DNA from: Zygnema cylindricum
Taxonomy: Eukaryota; Streptophyta; Zygnematophyceae; Zygnematales; Zygnemataceae
Assembly: GCA_037447655.1 (NCBI GenBank)
Contig: JBBHKE010003403.1
Span: 1 to 64,000, forward strand
Direction: 5' to 3'
DNA: 64,000 nucleotides
The notes beneath the pieces were generated by a model, which was not told the origin of the DNA, searched no databases, and saw only the letters and a list, made by a program, of their open reading frames with translations. Made by a program: the position numbers and the translations under genes. Of this stretch, positions 53,744 to 64,000 are shown one piece after another. Position 1 is the stretch's first letter. The number at the start of each line of letters is the position of its first letter.

Positions 53744-54876
53744 CAAAATTGGATTTCGAGTTGGTGAGCTACATGACTACAGTACAATACATCGGGAATC
53801 GCTATTAAGGTTAATAAATATTTAGTGTTAAATAACAATTAGTGTGATCAACGCTAATTGGGAATTTGGGGATTTTTAAGGAAATCAGTCACTCTAATTT
53901 GTTTTTTGGGGTTTTTTTTTGTTTTTTAAGGGAATTGCTAATCGCAGAGACAATTTTGCGATTTTTGGTGCGCGCAGGTAGTTGTCGGAAATTGTACATT
54001 TTAAGTACAGTTTCGTACAAGCTATGTACCTTTAAGTTTTGATTTGACGGTCATTCCGTCGAACAACTTTGACTGGCGAAATATTGTAACGGCGGTTAGA
54101 AAACTGTCGCGCTTGCGAACGTCGACCGTCAGGAAAAAAAAACAATTCACACAGTCGGCGCAGGTTTACGGTAACAAAACTGAGGCAGCCACATATAAAT
54201 AAAAGGGTTGCGCGCTGGTAGTTACTCACTTCACGTGAGCTCCAATGTGAAAGCACACACCAACATTTGACTTAGGGTGAACCTCCGTCAAGCAAAAAGC
54301 GGGGTTTTTTACTGGAAAAGGTACAAATCGAGCTCATTTCCGTATATGGTCGTACTGTGTTTTTTTTTATGTAAAACATGATCACTGGAGAATCGTCACG
54401 ATTCTCCAAACTTTTGGGCGACGATGTCGACCGTCCGATTATATGTTATCGAAGCAAGCGGTCACTTCGTTCAGTGATAAATTGCTCTCCTCAGGGAGGA
54501 CATTAGCCAATCACCGAACGTATAAAATGTTAAAGTGTGGAAAGGTCACGTACGAGCCGCGCGCCTTCGGACATTTGCCGCGCGCCTTCGAACAGGCGGG
54601 AATCAGATCCGACGAAAACCACTGCAAAAAGTTTGTTGAAGAATGTGTCGTGACGCCTCCACCACCATCCATCGTCATCCGGAATTTGCTGCGCCTGCTT
54701 GCAAAACAGGTACGTACAACTTGTAAATTCCCGTCATTTTATTTTGCGGCTGGTTGTATGGGAACGAGTTTGGACATTTTGCCTTTGGAATCTTTGACGA
54801 CGCTCGCCGTCAAAAGAGGAATCTACGTGCTCCAATCGAAAGAAAACACGTACGCGATAGATTCCATTGTTGACAC

Positions 54877-55070
54877 TACACCGTGAATCGTTATTAGACT
54901 AGAGAAATTATTAGAGTAAAGAAAAAATTAGCTTCATTCATTCTAATTTAGTGCCAGGAGACGTGGGTCCACGTCCGAAAATAGTGTAACTTGTTCTATT
55001 TAAGGGATCAATGTCAAAAGTTTGGGGTGCCGATATAGAGTACATAAGGCTAATAATGATTCACGGTGTA
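54877..55070. mobile_element. TA-flanked MITE nested in the long-TIR element
   Basis: Left TACACCGTGAATCGTTATTAG, right (complement) TACACCGTGAATCATTATTAG. Cleanest TIR pair in the window; 194 bp. Confidence 0.8.
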
Positions 55071-55154
55071 CTTGATGGAGAAGTGAACGAAATATCAATC
55101 CCAGTAAACTTATTCGTACAATTACTGTCGGCGCCTGATGGAGAAGTGGCCTTA

Positions 55155-55180
55155 GGGTATGTCCCCATGTACTTGTTACT
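55155..55180 (+). repeat. Left end of a second Harbinger-like family
   Basis: TTA followed by GGGTATGTCCCCATGTACTT. The same terminus after TAA occurs at 59518, with shared downstream text CTTAGCGAACTTACTTTG and GCGGATCCG. Right ends were not found. Confidence 0.45.
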
Positions 55181-55481
55181 TAGCGAACTTACTTTGTATT
55201 TTAGCGCGGATCCGCCGTACCCAGCTTTCAAGTGTCCCTATGTCTGTAAGGACGAAATCGCAACTTACGCTTGTGACGATTGTATACGTCATCAATACCT
55301 GTGACGGTTGTCAACGTTTACAATTTGTGGTCCCACGATGTTTTTTGGAACTGCTTGTGACGTTGCATGTCTTACCGTGACATTGTAGACGCACCGCCTT
55401 CCAGCTTGTGCCGTTTCGCGGTTGAACACGAGGCGATTTGCTTTTGCGTCTCCTACATGCGTCATGCGCGACCAACTGAAG

Positions 55482-55597
55482 CCACACTATTTACGAATCA
55501 ACATTCTTACATTGAAAACGTACTTCACATTGATTCCGCCACACTATTTACAAATTAACATTCTTACATTGAATAAGGACTTCACATTGATTCACAT
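55482..55597. repeat. Tandem duplication, unit about 57 bp
   Basis: CACACTATTTACGAATCAAC followed by ATTCTTACATTGAA...ACTTCACATTGATTC, twice in succession with few differences. Confidence 0.8.
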
Positions 55598-56047
55598 TGT
55601 CGGTGTGTGCTTTCATAGTGGAGCTCACGTGAAGTGTGTAACTATTTGCGCGCAACCATTTTATTTACATGTGGTTGCCGCAGTTTTGTTACCGTAAACC
55701 TGCGCTGACAGTGTGAATTGTTTTTTTTTTCATGACGGTCGACGTTCGCAAGCGCGACAGTTTTTTAACTGTCGTTACAATATTTTGCCAGTCAAAGTTG
55801 TTCGACGGATTGACCGCCAACTTTGAACTTAAAGGTACGTAGCTTGTACGAAACTGTACTTCAAATGTACAATTTTTGACAACTACTCGCGCGCAGCAAA
55901 AATCGTCTCTGCAATTAGCAATTCCCTTTTTTAATCACTCTATTTAAGAATCCGGGTAAAAATTTAGGGGCACCGAATTAATTATTCTTTTTCATTTTTT
56001 TTCACTCTAGTTTTTTCTTTACTCTAATTACTATTCCCGGTGTACTG

Positions 56048-56348
56048 TACACCGCGTATGACGTTTCCATTACGCGGTTTGTTAAAACGTAGTTACATGA
56101 AAACGGCCTGAACTAAATCATTATTTGTACTTATATTCCTAGTAAAGTACAGTTTTGCACGGTCAGACACCGACCGTACGCCACACTATTTAGAACGGCA
56201 CTATATTAGAGTTATTAACGCTCATTCAAAAAGTACCTTAAATAACGTAAAGAACAATTTATAATAATGTACTCTATTTATGGTGATAGAGTCAAAATTT
56301 GCGGTGACGGAATTAGCGTATATTACTCTAATTACAATTCGCGGTGTA
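56048..56348. mobile_element. TA-flanked MITE
   Basis: Left TACACCGCGTATGACG, right (complement) TACACCGCGAATTGTAATTAG. Its interior (TTGTTAAAACGTAGTTACAT ... GTACAGTTTTGCACGGTC) is found inverted at about 58670-58790 inside the larger 57.5-59.0 kb element, so this is an internally deleted relative. Confidence 0.65.
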
Positions 56349-57545
56349 CTCTATTTCAATGGTTAATCTTTTGTGGTGGATTGAAAGAAATGAACGCCTC
56401 TGATTCGCCGTTTGTTTAATCCCACTTTAGCCCTACTAGTTAGGCCTTGAATTCAAAGCCTGTGACATCTCAAAACATTCAATGCTTTAATAGTTGATGG
56501 ACCTTATCTAGTGGTAATCCATTCTTAAGTGGACGAGTTGTTAACAAAAAATAATTATCTTCACAGCCCCCCAACCGACGTCTTTGGATTCGAGTACTTT
56601 AACCTCCGTTGCCATCCCGATTCGAGAATACCAACTTGATTCCGTGCCCTCCATACGACGATGGCCCATCAGAAAATGATTTTTTGCTAATAATGGATTA
56701 GATAAATAAAGACTACCATGGAATATAAGAATCGGCACATAACATAACTTCTTATTGTTAAGGAATACATGAACCGGCCCTTAGCCTAAGTTTGTACTAT
56801 TAAGAAAGTAATGAGTTAGGCCTTCATCAAAATATCACCTACCAAGGAAGACAATAAACATATCAACTATGAAAGACGTCAAGAAGCAGCCCTTAGTTAA
56901 AACAAATTTGCCTTGGACTTACAAGCAACCGACAATGTTTTTATTTTTTTAAGTGAGGTAAGATGATTTATGTTATTAAGGTTTGACCCTTGAAGTCTTT
57001 ATGTAAGGTAAACCCTAAACATTAACCATTTACACTTGACATCAAGACAAATTTCATAAGTTTAACTACCCTACTATAGTCAAACGGTTGTAAAAGTCGG
57101 AAACAAACATAAATGCTAGGTTATATTTTAACATTTCGAAAGTCCCATTCCACTGCAACCTATCTGTATAGGGTTATAAAAATTGACCTTGTTGCGGCTA
57201 AATTCCAACAACCTGCTTTGAAAGGCATCACAATTTTTTCGTCGAAGGAGCTCATGGGAACAATCACGTTATTGGTTGATCGTTACAACCTTTAAGTATT
57301 TCTTTGCACTTAGCGTAGCGTGCTTTGCCTAGTGGTATAATCTGATTAGACATCTAGGATTCACGTTAAACTCCATATACGATTCCAATAAATGCCCGAA
57401 CAATTCGGGTTGTCTGTATGTGACTTTGTGTCCTTCAGAGGGGAGGATGCTATACAATTTTAACCAGGGTCGCCCTATTTCAATTTGGTACGGAGTTTGA
57501 GCGTTTAGGCCTTTAGGGTTCACAAATTTGGATTTAATATTACTG
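56349..57545. other. Unassigned intergenic stretch
   Basis: No supported exon. The minus frame 57329-57553 (PYQIEIGRPWLKLYSILPSE, HKVTYRQPELFGHLLESYME) is protein-like but I recognise no family. A tRNA-like string TGCCTAGTGGTATAAT lies at 57327-57342. Confidence 0.35.
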
Positions 57546-59020
57546 TACACCACGAATCGTAATTAGAGTAAGGGCACTTTCCCATGTGCTAAAGTTACAG
57601 TTATTTTCTCTTGTTTTCCTTTATAACTTGGAAAAAAATGAGAAAACACGCAACCGTACCAAAAAATTGAAATTATCACCGTACAAGTTGCATTACCTTG
57701 AAACTTTAACTGTACTGCAGTTTGTCGTCTAGCGCGATGCAATTTGTCGTTTAGCGCGTTTCGACCCACTTTCGCATCCTTCCGACTCATCTTCAAACTT
57801 TATATAAAGTCACCTCGCTAGGTGATTTTAAACAAAGTTCCACGACGCGGGCGAATATGCATATGATTTCGCACGCGACAGAGGGTTTTGACAATTTTTG
57901 TGCCCGGAGTACCAAAAAAAAAACCTATTGAACGTTTCCAGCCTGTGCGAAAACTTTTTTCTGTGCGCTTATTTCCGTAGAATAACCGTGGAGGGGGTCT
58001 CGACCAACGGACGCAATTTTGCAAAAGCGAAGTCCGTGAAAGCGCCTCTCTCTGTCTCTCTTTCTCCCCCTAACGTGTAAATCTCACAACTCTTGCAATG
58101 AAAAAAGACAAAAAAGGTATAAAATGAAAGATCTATAAAAAATATTTCTTTTGGCTATCTTTTGGCTTATTTTGATGGCAAGTAGAGTGAAAACAGACGA
58201 TAAAACAAAATCGAGAAACCATGGCGGAATGTTTTAGATTCAATGACGTCGACGCTATCATAAGTGAGCGTGACGTCAAAATGTCACAAACCCTAAAAAT
58301 ATACAATGTCACAAGTAGCTAGACGTCTACAAATATCGCTATGTTGTAAACGTCATCAATTGTCGCGAGTTTTGTAGTCGTTTACAAACCGTCACAAATC
58401 ACACCCACGTCGACACCCGTCACGATCTAAAGTAATGATTTGAATTTTTTTACATACGAATGTTTTGAAAGTTGTACGGAGAACCTTCGCTAAAAACAAA
58501 GTTACAAGACTAAAGTTTCGGTTACATGGGAAAGTGCCCTAAATTACTCTAATTCGGTCGTCAAATTTCGACTCTATCACATGAAATAGAGTAAATGATT
58601 CTAATTTTTCATTATTCTATTTAAGGTAAAGTTTAGTGGCTTGTAATTCTAATATATATTTGTTTTAAATAGTGTGGAGTACGGACGACCTTCGACCGTG
58701 CAAAATTGTACTTTATTAAGTAAAAAAGTACAAATAATGATTTAATACATGCCGTTATCATGTAACTGCGTTTTAACAAACAGCGTAGTGCAAATGTCAT
58801 AGTGACTATAAACTGTACGTTTTGCCAAATTCTGTATGAATACCTTATTTACAGTAGAGGATATTAGCGTGCCAAATTAGAGTACTTAAATAAATTAGAG
58901 TAATCTTCATAGTTGAAACAACTCTATCACATAAATTAGTGTTAATTACTGTATATATATATATTTTTTTAGTTTTTGTACTATACTTTTTTCATTACTC
59001 TAATTACGATTCGCGGTGTA
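57546..59020. mobile_element. Large TA-flanked element split by Harbinger-like copy 2
   Basis: Left TACACCACGAATCGTAATTAG, right (complement) TACACCGCGAATCGTAATTAG. Without the 968-bp insertion and its TAA duplication it is about 504 bp. It is the best candidate for the family's longer form but still codes for nothing recognisable. Confidence 0.75.
57572..58539. mobile_element. Harbinger-like non-autonomous DNA transposon, copy 2
   Basis: Left GGGCACTTTCCCATGTGCTA, right (complement) GGGCACTTTCCCATGTAACC, flanked by TAA at 57569-57571 and 58540-58542. 968 bp. Shares subterminal GTAGACGTCTAC-like and GTCACGATCTAAAGTAATGA-like blocks with copy 1. Confidence 0.82.
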
Positions 59021-61290
59021 CAACATAAATCTATGCAGTCCAGTGTATTGACAGATGTATATATGAGTTGCAAGTACGTAATGTAATTGTTTGCGGTGGG
59101 CTTTACTATTTATACTGATATATAGACTTTAGGTGAATATTCTGTCTTTTTTTGTGCCCAAGATTCTGTACGATAAAATGGACGCCAAGACGCTAAAATT
59201 CACCGAAACCTGACGCTAATCAAGTCCTCGTTGACGCCGAAGGTTTCATGTGCGAGTTCATATTACCAGCCTATGAAGTATGAACCTACTGTATCGTGTA
59301 CGCGTATGGTACTCGCACTGTACAATTCAGTCTTGTTCGGCTATTGCCATGTCACGATAAATTTTGTCTGTTGTATGTGGCGCTAACACCCTAAACATTT
59401 GTTCGTAAGCAGACTTTACTATTTCCACACTCGTACACAAAGAAAAGCTACACCGCCAAGCGTTATTAGCGTAGAAGTTTCTATATCGTATAAGGGTGAA
59501 GTTACATTAGACGATAAGGGTATGTCCCCATGTACTTGTAACTTAGCGAACTTACTTTGATGAAGGCGGATCCGGCGGACCCGCTGGCGTCCCCTAGTGA
59601 ACGATCGTAGTTACGTTTCAGGACGATATATACGCCACAATACCGCGGCGGGCTGCCAGCTACAACTGCTGCCGGACGCTATTGAACCGCCAGCCGTGGC
59701 CTTACCGCGACATCAGAGATGTACCGATTCCACCGCATCGGCTAGGAAGAAGTCGCGCTCCCGCGCCTGTTGGCCGACGGGAAACGGCATCTACTGGACC
59801 GCAAAAAAAATCAAGACCGGACGAAAACCACAAAACCAAACAGGCGGTTATTTCGTGTATTAAACGCAAACGACAAACATAACCACTGTATTTCCTTTGC
59901 CCCAAAAATCAGGAAATACTTTTGAAAATTATGGCACGCGGCGAATCGTGTTCCTATTTGTTACATAAAATCCTTAGTTTTGAAACACATCTAATACGTG
60001 TTTTAAAGATAGCAAAGACGCTTTTGTCGTCTGGGTCGTAAAACACAAGATCTACAATTTTTCTATATCCTGTTCAGGGTGACGCAAATTCTTACACCCT
60101 ATTCTTCAACGGGTTGAACCAAAGCACGACGCTGCAAGAAATGACGAAACCCTTACTACGCATGGACACACTTGAGGCGTTACGAATTCCCCCTCTCCGT
60201 ATTCGCGTCGCATCTTTATTTTGTTGTTATCCGCGAAAAAACATTGCTGAATCTTCCAATATTCTCCAAAGTCTCAGAGTCAACATGACCGTTGGATATT
60301 TATTTGCAAACATTGTTTCTGCGATGAATTCATGTTACTCACAGGTACATCACCAATTACGTAAAAATTGAGCAAATACACGCTGATAATCGATAATGGC
60401 AAGATGGTAACCAAAGGAAATCAATAAATTTCGCAAATGATATACGCGTTCAGAAATCCAACAGAAAATACAAACGAAATCTCGTAATGAATTTTTGTCA
60501 TGCTATTTTTTTAGCTCCCAATCGTCACACTATTTCTGGCAGCGCTCATTCGTCATGTGTAAAAACAATTCGTCATGCGTAAAAACAGAAACCCTAAAAA
60601 AATGAGGTAGTATTTGACAAGGCGTCTCCAAAGAGGACAAAAGTTGTGTTTAACGATGACCTGGTACGCACGTACATGGTACGCAAATGAAGATTTTTAG
60701 TTGGTGTGAAAATCATTTACGATTTTCAATATCAAATCAGTAGTGACGTGGCACCAAACTTTTGCTAACAAGTGGATTACAGACTATACGCAATAGAACT
60801 TCGTTCAAATTGTAGCATTCTGTAATGTTGGCCGTACAATTACAGAATGTCCTAATGGAACGTCACCCTAATATTAATTACAGTGGTGTACGCTAATTAA
60901 GAATTTTAACATTTTGGAAAAAAAACATACATTATAATTGTTTAGTAATTCTAATTTGGGTCTTCGAAAAAAAAAAATGTCGGTCGCAAAACTGCTTACA
61001 CTAATATAAGTACTCGTACAATTTATTTGAAATCGTACGCCGTCACGTAAAAGTGTAAAACATTCGAATGTACATGTCAGACTATTTTACCGCAGTTAAG
61101 GGTCAGCAATTCGTCGTTAAGCATACATTTCTTGTCCTGTTGTACGAAATGTAATTTGTACGGATGTAATGTCTACGCAACGCTTGCTGTTTCAAAAGTT
61201 GGTCACTTGTCCGTTTTACCTCGATACTGTACGTTAATAAGGGTTCGTTACTCTAATAATGTCGCGATGGTTTGTTCTATTAGAGTGAAG
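59021..61290. other. Unassigned intergenic stretch
   Basis: Contains the second Harbinger-like left end at 59518 and a lone GTGGTGTACGCTAATTAAG MITE terminus near 60884. Open frames at 59597-59863 and 60114-60371 have no recognised domain. AT-rich with no exon I can support. Confidence 0.35.
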
Positions 61291-61508
61291 TACACCGCCA
61301 ATCGTTATTAGCGTTGTGAACGCTAATTCCGTCCCGCTTTTTTTTTTTTATTCTCTAATTGAATTATCCACCCTATTTAAAAAAACTCTAATTCCTAATT
61401 AGAATAGACGATTTCTCCGAAAATTTTCAAATTCCCAATTAGCGTAAACCACGCTAATTATTCGTATGCGCTAAAAAAACTTACACGCTAATAGCGATTG
61501 GCGGTGTA
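61291..61508. mobile_element. TA-flanked MITE
   Basis: Left TACACCGCCAATCGTTATTAG, right (complement) TACACCGCCAATCGCTATTAG. 218 bp; the GCCAAT variant is shared by both ends, so this copy is an intact pair. Confidence 0.8.
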
Positions 61509-61974
61509 GTGAACTCATGCTAATATGTGTGTTTACTCTAAAATGGATGCACTTCCGTTTGTCTCTCAAGCTTGTGACCGGTATTAGCGTTAATGTTATG
61601 ACGTATTAGAGTAAACTCTTATTCTAAATTGGTCCAAAATGTACAATCTCACCAAACACCTCGTCTCAAGCATTTTGTGATTGGTCGCCCATAATTACAA
61701 GTGGACAATTTAATATCCACGCAAACATTACAGCTCCAGCACGACGTCGCATAGAACGCCAGTCATACCCGCCGCAATTCGAAAGCCGATTCGTACATAC
61801 AATTAGAAGCAGGCAGTTACCATGGCTCTTTCATGAAAATCGTCCGTCGCTATCCTGCGTTCGGTCCAATAGTGGCGCTGTCTTTCCCCATTCTCCAATT
61901 AGCTTAGCTTTTGAATCTTTATTATTTGCCTTGTATCATCATTTGGCCAAAACGTCATCTTTATTATTTCCAAT

Positions 61975-62442
61975 ATGTGGCCTATTACTTCCCATATTAC
62001 CAACATTTATGCACCGAAAAACACCGCTACGGCTGGATTATTACCACCCTTAGCCGAAGAGGACATGGATTGTAGTGAAACCCAAGGACCCGACCCACCG
62101 AGCGAAAAAATGGGATCACCCGACGTGGACCCCCTCGTGGAAGGCGCTATTATCGGAGATTTGGTCTCACCGTGTGATAAATACGGGGAGGTCCTGGCGA
62201 CGATCCGAAAAGTGAAACACGTTTCAACAAAGATTACTCGACTTCGAGTAATCAATTGGATGATCGCCAATTGTCACGAAAATGGAAAAGAAATGCTCAT
62301 CCCGAGGACTATCAAAAAGTTTCCGCAACATTTTTTGGGGGTGTATCGTACAAATAAGAGTTTTTATCATTGTCCTTACCTTCATATCGCAAACCCCGGT
62401 TGCCTAATTTGTGTGTCAGTGTTTCCTATTTTTTGTAATTAA
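61975..62442 (+). CDS. Hypothetical ORF, possibly transposon-derived
   Basis: 155 codons. After an acidic Pro-rich start (EEDMDCSETQGPDPPSEKMG) it reads KYGEVLATIRKVKHVSTKIT, RLRVINWMIANCHENGKEML and IPRTIKKFPQHFLGVYRTNK. The second half looks like a compact helical DNA-binding segment of the kind found at the start of some transposon-encoded proteins; that is an impression, not a match. Could be the first exon of a longer gene. No partner exon found. Confidence 0.35.
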   Translation: MWPITSHITNIYAPKNTATAGLLPPLAEEDMDCSETQGPDPPSEKMGSPDVDPLVEGAIIGDLVSPCDKYGEVLATIRKVKHVSTKITRLRVINWMIANCHENGKEMLIPRTIKKFPQHFLGVYRTNKSFYHCPYLHIANPGCLICVSVFPIFCN

Positions 62443-62589
62443 ATTTGACTTATTTAATAATTTATATTTCATTGTTTCCCTCTCATAATGCATGTTTGTG
62501 TATGCCTTATGATTTCCCCCGTCCACCTCGTGTCCTTATGATTGCTGGTTGCGCAATGTAGTCCAATAGATTTTTGCTGTGAGTATAAA

Positions 62590-62800
62590 CCTATGGACCT
62601 GCGACGACATGGCGTCGTCGCCTGAATGTGGTGAATTTAAGGCTACTATATCGGAGATTCAGCAAATGTTGGAGAAACCGAAAAGGCGACGAGAATGCGT
62701 CGTCGCCTAAACGTTGGAAGTTTCCAAACAAGACTTCATGCCGATTAATCGTGTAGGCGTCAGTATAACGTAACTTCTAAAGAAATGTCGAACATGCGAC
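62590..62800. repeat. GTCGTCGC hairpin cluster
   Basis: GCGACGACATGGCGTCGTCGC at about 62598-62618 and GGCGACGAGAATGCGTCGTC at about 62682-62701 are near-perfect short hairpins; CATGCGACGACGTCC follows at about 62791. A 33-codon frame (62609-62710: MASSPECGEFKAT...) begins in the first and ends in the second hairpin. Confidence 0.5.
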
Positions 62801-63111
62801 GACGTCCAATATTGAAACCGTGTGGTAAAAGAAACGTGGGATTCATTGTTTCGTTTCGTCGCCCCTCCGTTGGAATTGTCGAACGCATTGGTGAAGCCAC
62901 GAAGTTCTTCTGTCCACGGCCATAGATAAAGTATGTACCATTTGCACGAAATCCATTTCTTTTGCATTATAAAAGTAGGGCTTTAAGTTTTTATCGTTTA
63001 GTTTACCCTGCACTTTTCGTAGCCGCGTCTTCTTCAGTGTATTTTTACACGAGTCTTTCAAGCTACACTGTAGAGGGCAACAACAAACAAATTAGGCGAC
63101 AACGTACCGTG

Positions 63112-63336
63112 ATGGCTCGTCGCTGTCGCTATCCTCCCCTTGTTACGGCGATCGCGGAAGATTTAGCGAGGCAACGGGAGGCGGCAACCCCGTTAGCCAT
63201 TAGATGGGAAGGAGGAGAGAGGGAACGGAAGGAAAAAGAGGCATCTGTTGAGGTGAGTAGGGTGGAGGAGGTAGATGGTGAGGAAGGAAGGGGAAAAGAG
63301 GTAACGGTTGAGGAGGGGGATGTTGAAAATAACTAA
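63112..63336 (+). CDS. Small hypothetical ORF abutting a copia LTR
   Basis: ATG at 63112: MARRCRYPPLVTAIAEDLAR then a Glu/Lys/Arg-rich tail (GGERERKEKE, EEVDGEEGRG). The acidic purine-rich end runs into GAGGAGGGGGATGTTGAAAA, which may be the purine tract plus LTR start of the next copia element. It could therefore be the C-terminal end of that element's ORF or a host reading frame by chance. Confidence 0.3.
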   Translation: MARRCRYPPLVTAIAEDLARQREAATPLAIRWEGGERERKEKEASVEVSRVEEVDGEEGRGKEVTVEEGDVENN

Positions 63337-64000
63337 AAAGGATTTAATATAAGTATTTTCTAGGTCTAAATATATGAATAGAAAAGAGAGTGAAAGCAGT
63401 AAGCCTCCACCTATCTCTCTCTATCCCCCATACTTGTTGTAGTCACTAAAGGTGAGAGAGATTAGTGGAGCCATGGTTGCCTCAGCTCCACCTGTGCGGT
63501 ACAAGAGTCACCTAAGTCACTCTCAACAAAAGGTTGAGTCATACAGGACTCGAATCACCGACCGATAGAGCATGGCGTAGCCGTTCGCTCTAACCAGTCT
63601 GTCGTAGAAGTTCGCTAGAGTATACAGGGTTTGATAAATATTTAAATAGTGTTACGGTAGCTATTCTAATTAACGACAATACAAACATAGATACATAGAA
63701 CGAGTTGAATACAATACCGATATGATTCCGCACGAAGCAAATGAATCAGACATTTGTTCGGACGGTTGAGATCAAGTACTAAATTCTATCCAACGGCGCA
63801 CATCATTGCCGAGATCCCGGAATGGTCACTTTGGCATTTTTTGACGTGGCATGACCTGGCGCCAGATGGAGAGGTAACATTCGGGCGCGGGAATTCCGAG
63901 GAACGTACGGATGAGTGAAAAGTGGATACGCGTCCGCAAAATGGCTTTGTCGTACAAAGGCCGTACAAAAAGTACATTGGCAGTAGTACTTTCTTGTACT
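63322..64000 (+). repeat. Copia LTR, cut by the window end
   Basis: Contains AAGTATTTTCTAGGTCTAAA, CCCCCATACTTGTTGTAGTCAC, GCCATGGTTGCC and GTCGTACAAAGGCCGTACAAAA in the same order as the other copia LTRs here. The start may be TGTTGA at 63331 or the region just before AAGTATTTTC. On the minus strand, GGTTAGAGCGAACGGCTA and GATTCGAGTCC about 35 nt further on resemble D-arm and B-box parts of a tRNA. Confidence 0.75.

Larger units (their letters stand above)
53930..55926. mobile_element. Mutator-like non-autonomous element with ~340-bp TIRs
   Basis: Starts GGGAATTGCTAATCGCAGAG and its complement ends the element (GGGAATTGCTAATTGCAGAG). The inverted arms, about 53930-54270 and 55586-55926, keep blocks such as AAACTGTCGCGCTTGCGAAC and CTTCACGTGAGCTCCA. 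The flanking duplication is TTTTTTAA (8 bp; 53922-53929 and 55927-55934). Long TIRs with an 8-10-bp duplication fit Mutator-like or foldback elements. The interior has an open frame 54443-54886 with no recognised domain, possibly a captured fragment, and a nested MITE. Confidence 0.75.
53788..56044. mobile_element. Large TA-flanked element hosting a nested long-TIR element
   Basis: Left TACATCGGGAATCGCTATTA, right (complement) TACACCGGGAATAGTAATTA. The GGGAAT variant is shared only by these two ends, so they belong together. The interior is interrupted by the 53930-55926 element and its 8-bp target duplication. Confidence 0.65.

Overview
The window is a piece of a plant nuclear genome, from a land plant or streptophyte alga. 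The evidence is a plastid-type argininosuccinate synthase with eleven spliced coding exons, an S6-kinase-type AGC kinase in five exons, and a dense bed of plant-type transposable elements. I cannot name the species. A run of ten N at 49142-49151 shows that this is a draft assembly.

Layout. 0.8-4 kb: a decayed Ty1/copia element, inverted on itself. 6.3-13.05 kb (minus): the argininosuccinate synthase gene, with MITEs and decayed splice-site duplications in its introns. 14.6-15.5 kb: a 954-bp Harbinger-like element. 15.55-39.2 kb: a nested stack. A relic resembling the tail of a retroelement protein was split by a Ty3/gypsy chromovirus (16120-38974, minus, TSD GGGAG). The chromovirus was in turn hit by (i) a tandem array of gag-only copia units, four LTRs and three internal regions (21020-31329, TSD TTTAG), in its reverse transcriptase; (ii) a copia solo LTR in its gag; and (iii) a complete gag-only copia element with apparently identical LTRs (34208-38559, TSD CCCCA) in its 5' LTR. 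39-43.4 kb: repeats and a long polypurine tract. 44.27-47.53 kb (minus): the S6-kinase-like gene, with a reading-frame break and no recognisable glycine loop. 49.15-49.75 kb: the 3' end of an unidentified gene, cut by the assembly gap. 50.4-52.3 kb: a 5'-truncated copia element. 53-61.5 kb: nested DNA transposons, including a 1,997-bp element with roughly 340-bp terminal inverted repeats. 63.3-64 kb: another copia LTR running off the window.

Two things tie the window together. First, a MITE family with TIR CACCGYGAATCGTWATTAG next to TA dinucleotides recurs about a dozen times. Second, a copia family with half-tRNA(iMet)-type primer sites and gag-only coding makes up about a quarter of the sequence. 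The two host genes are unrelated: argininosuccinate synthase serves plastid arginine synthesis, and S6 kinase acts downstream of TOR in the cytosol and nucleus.
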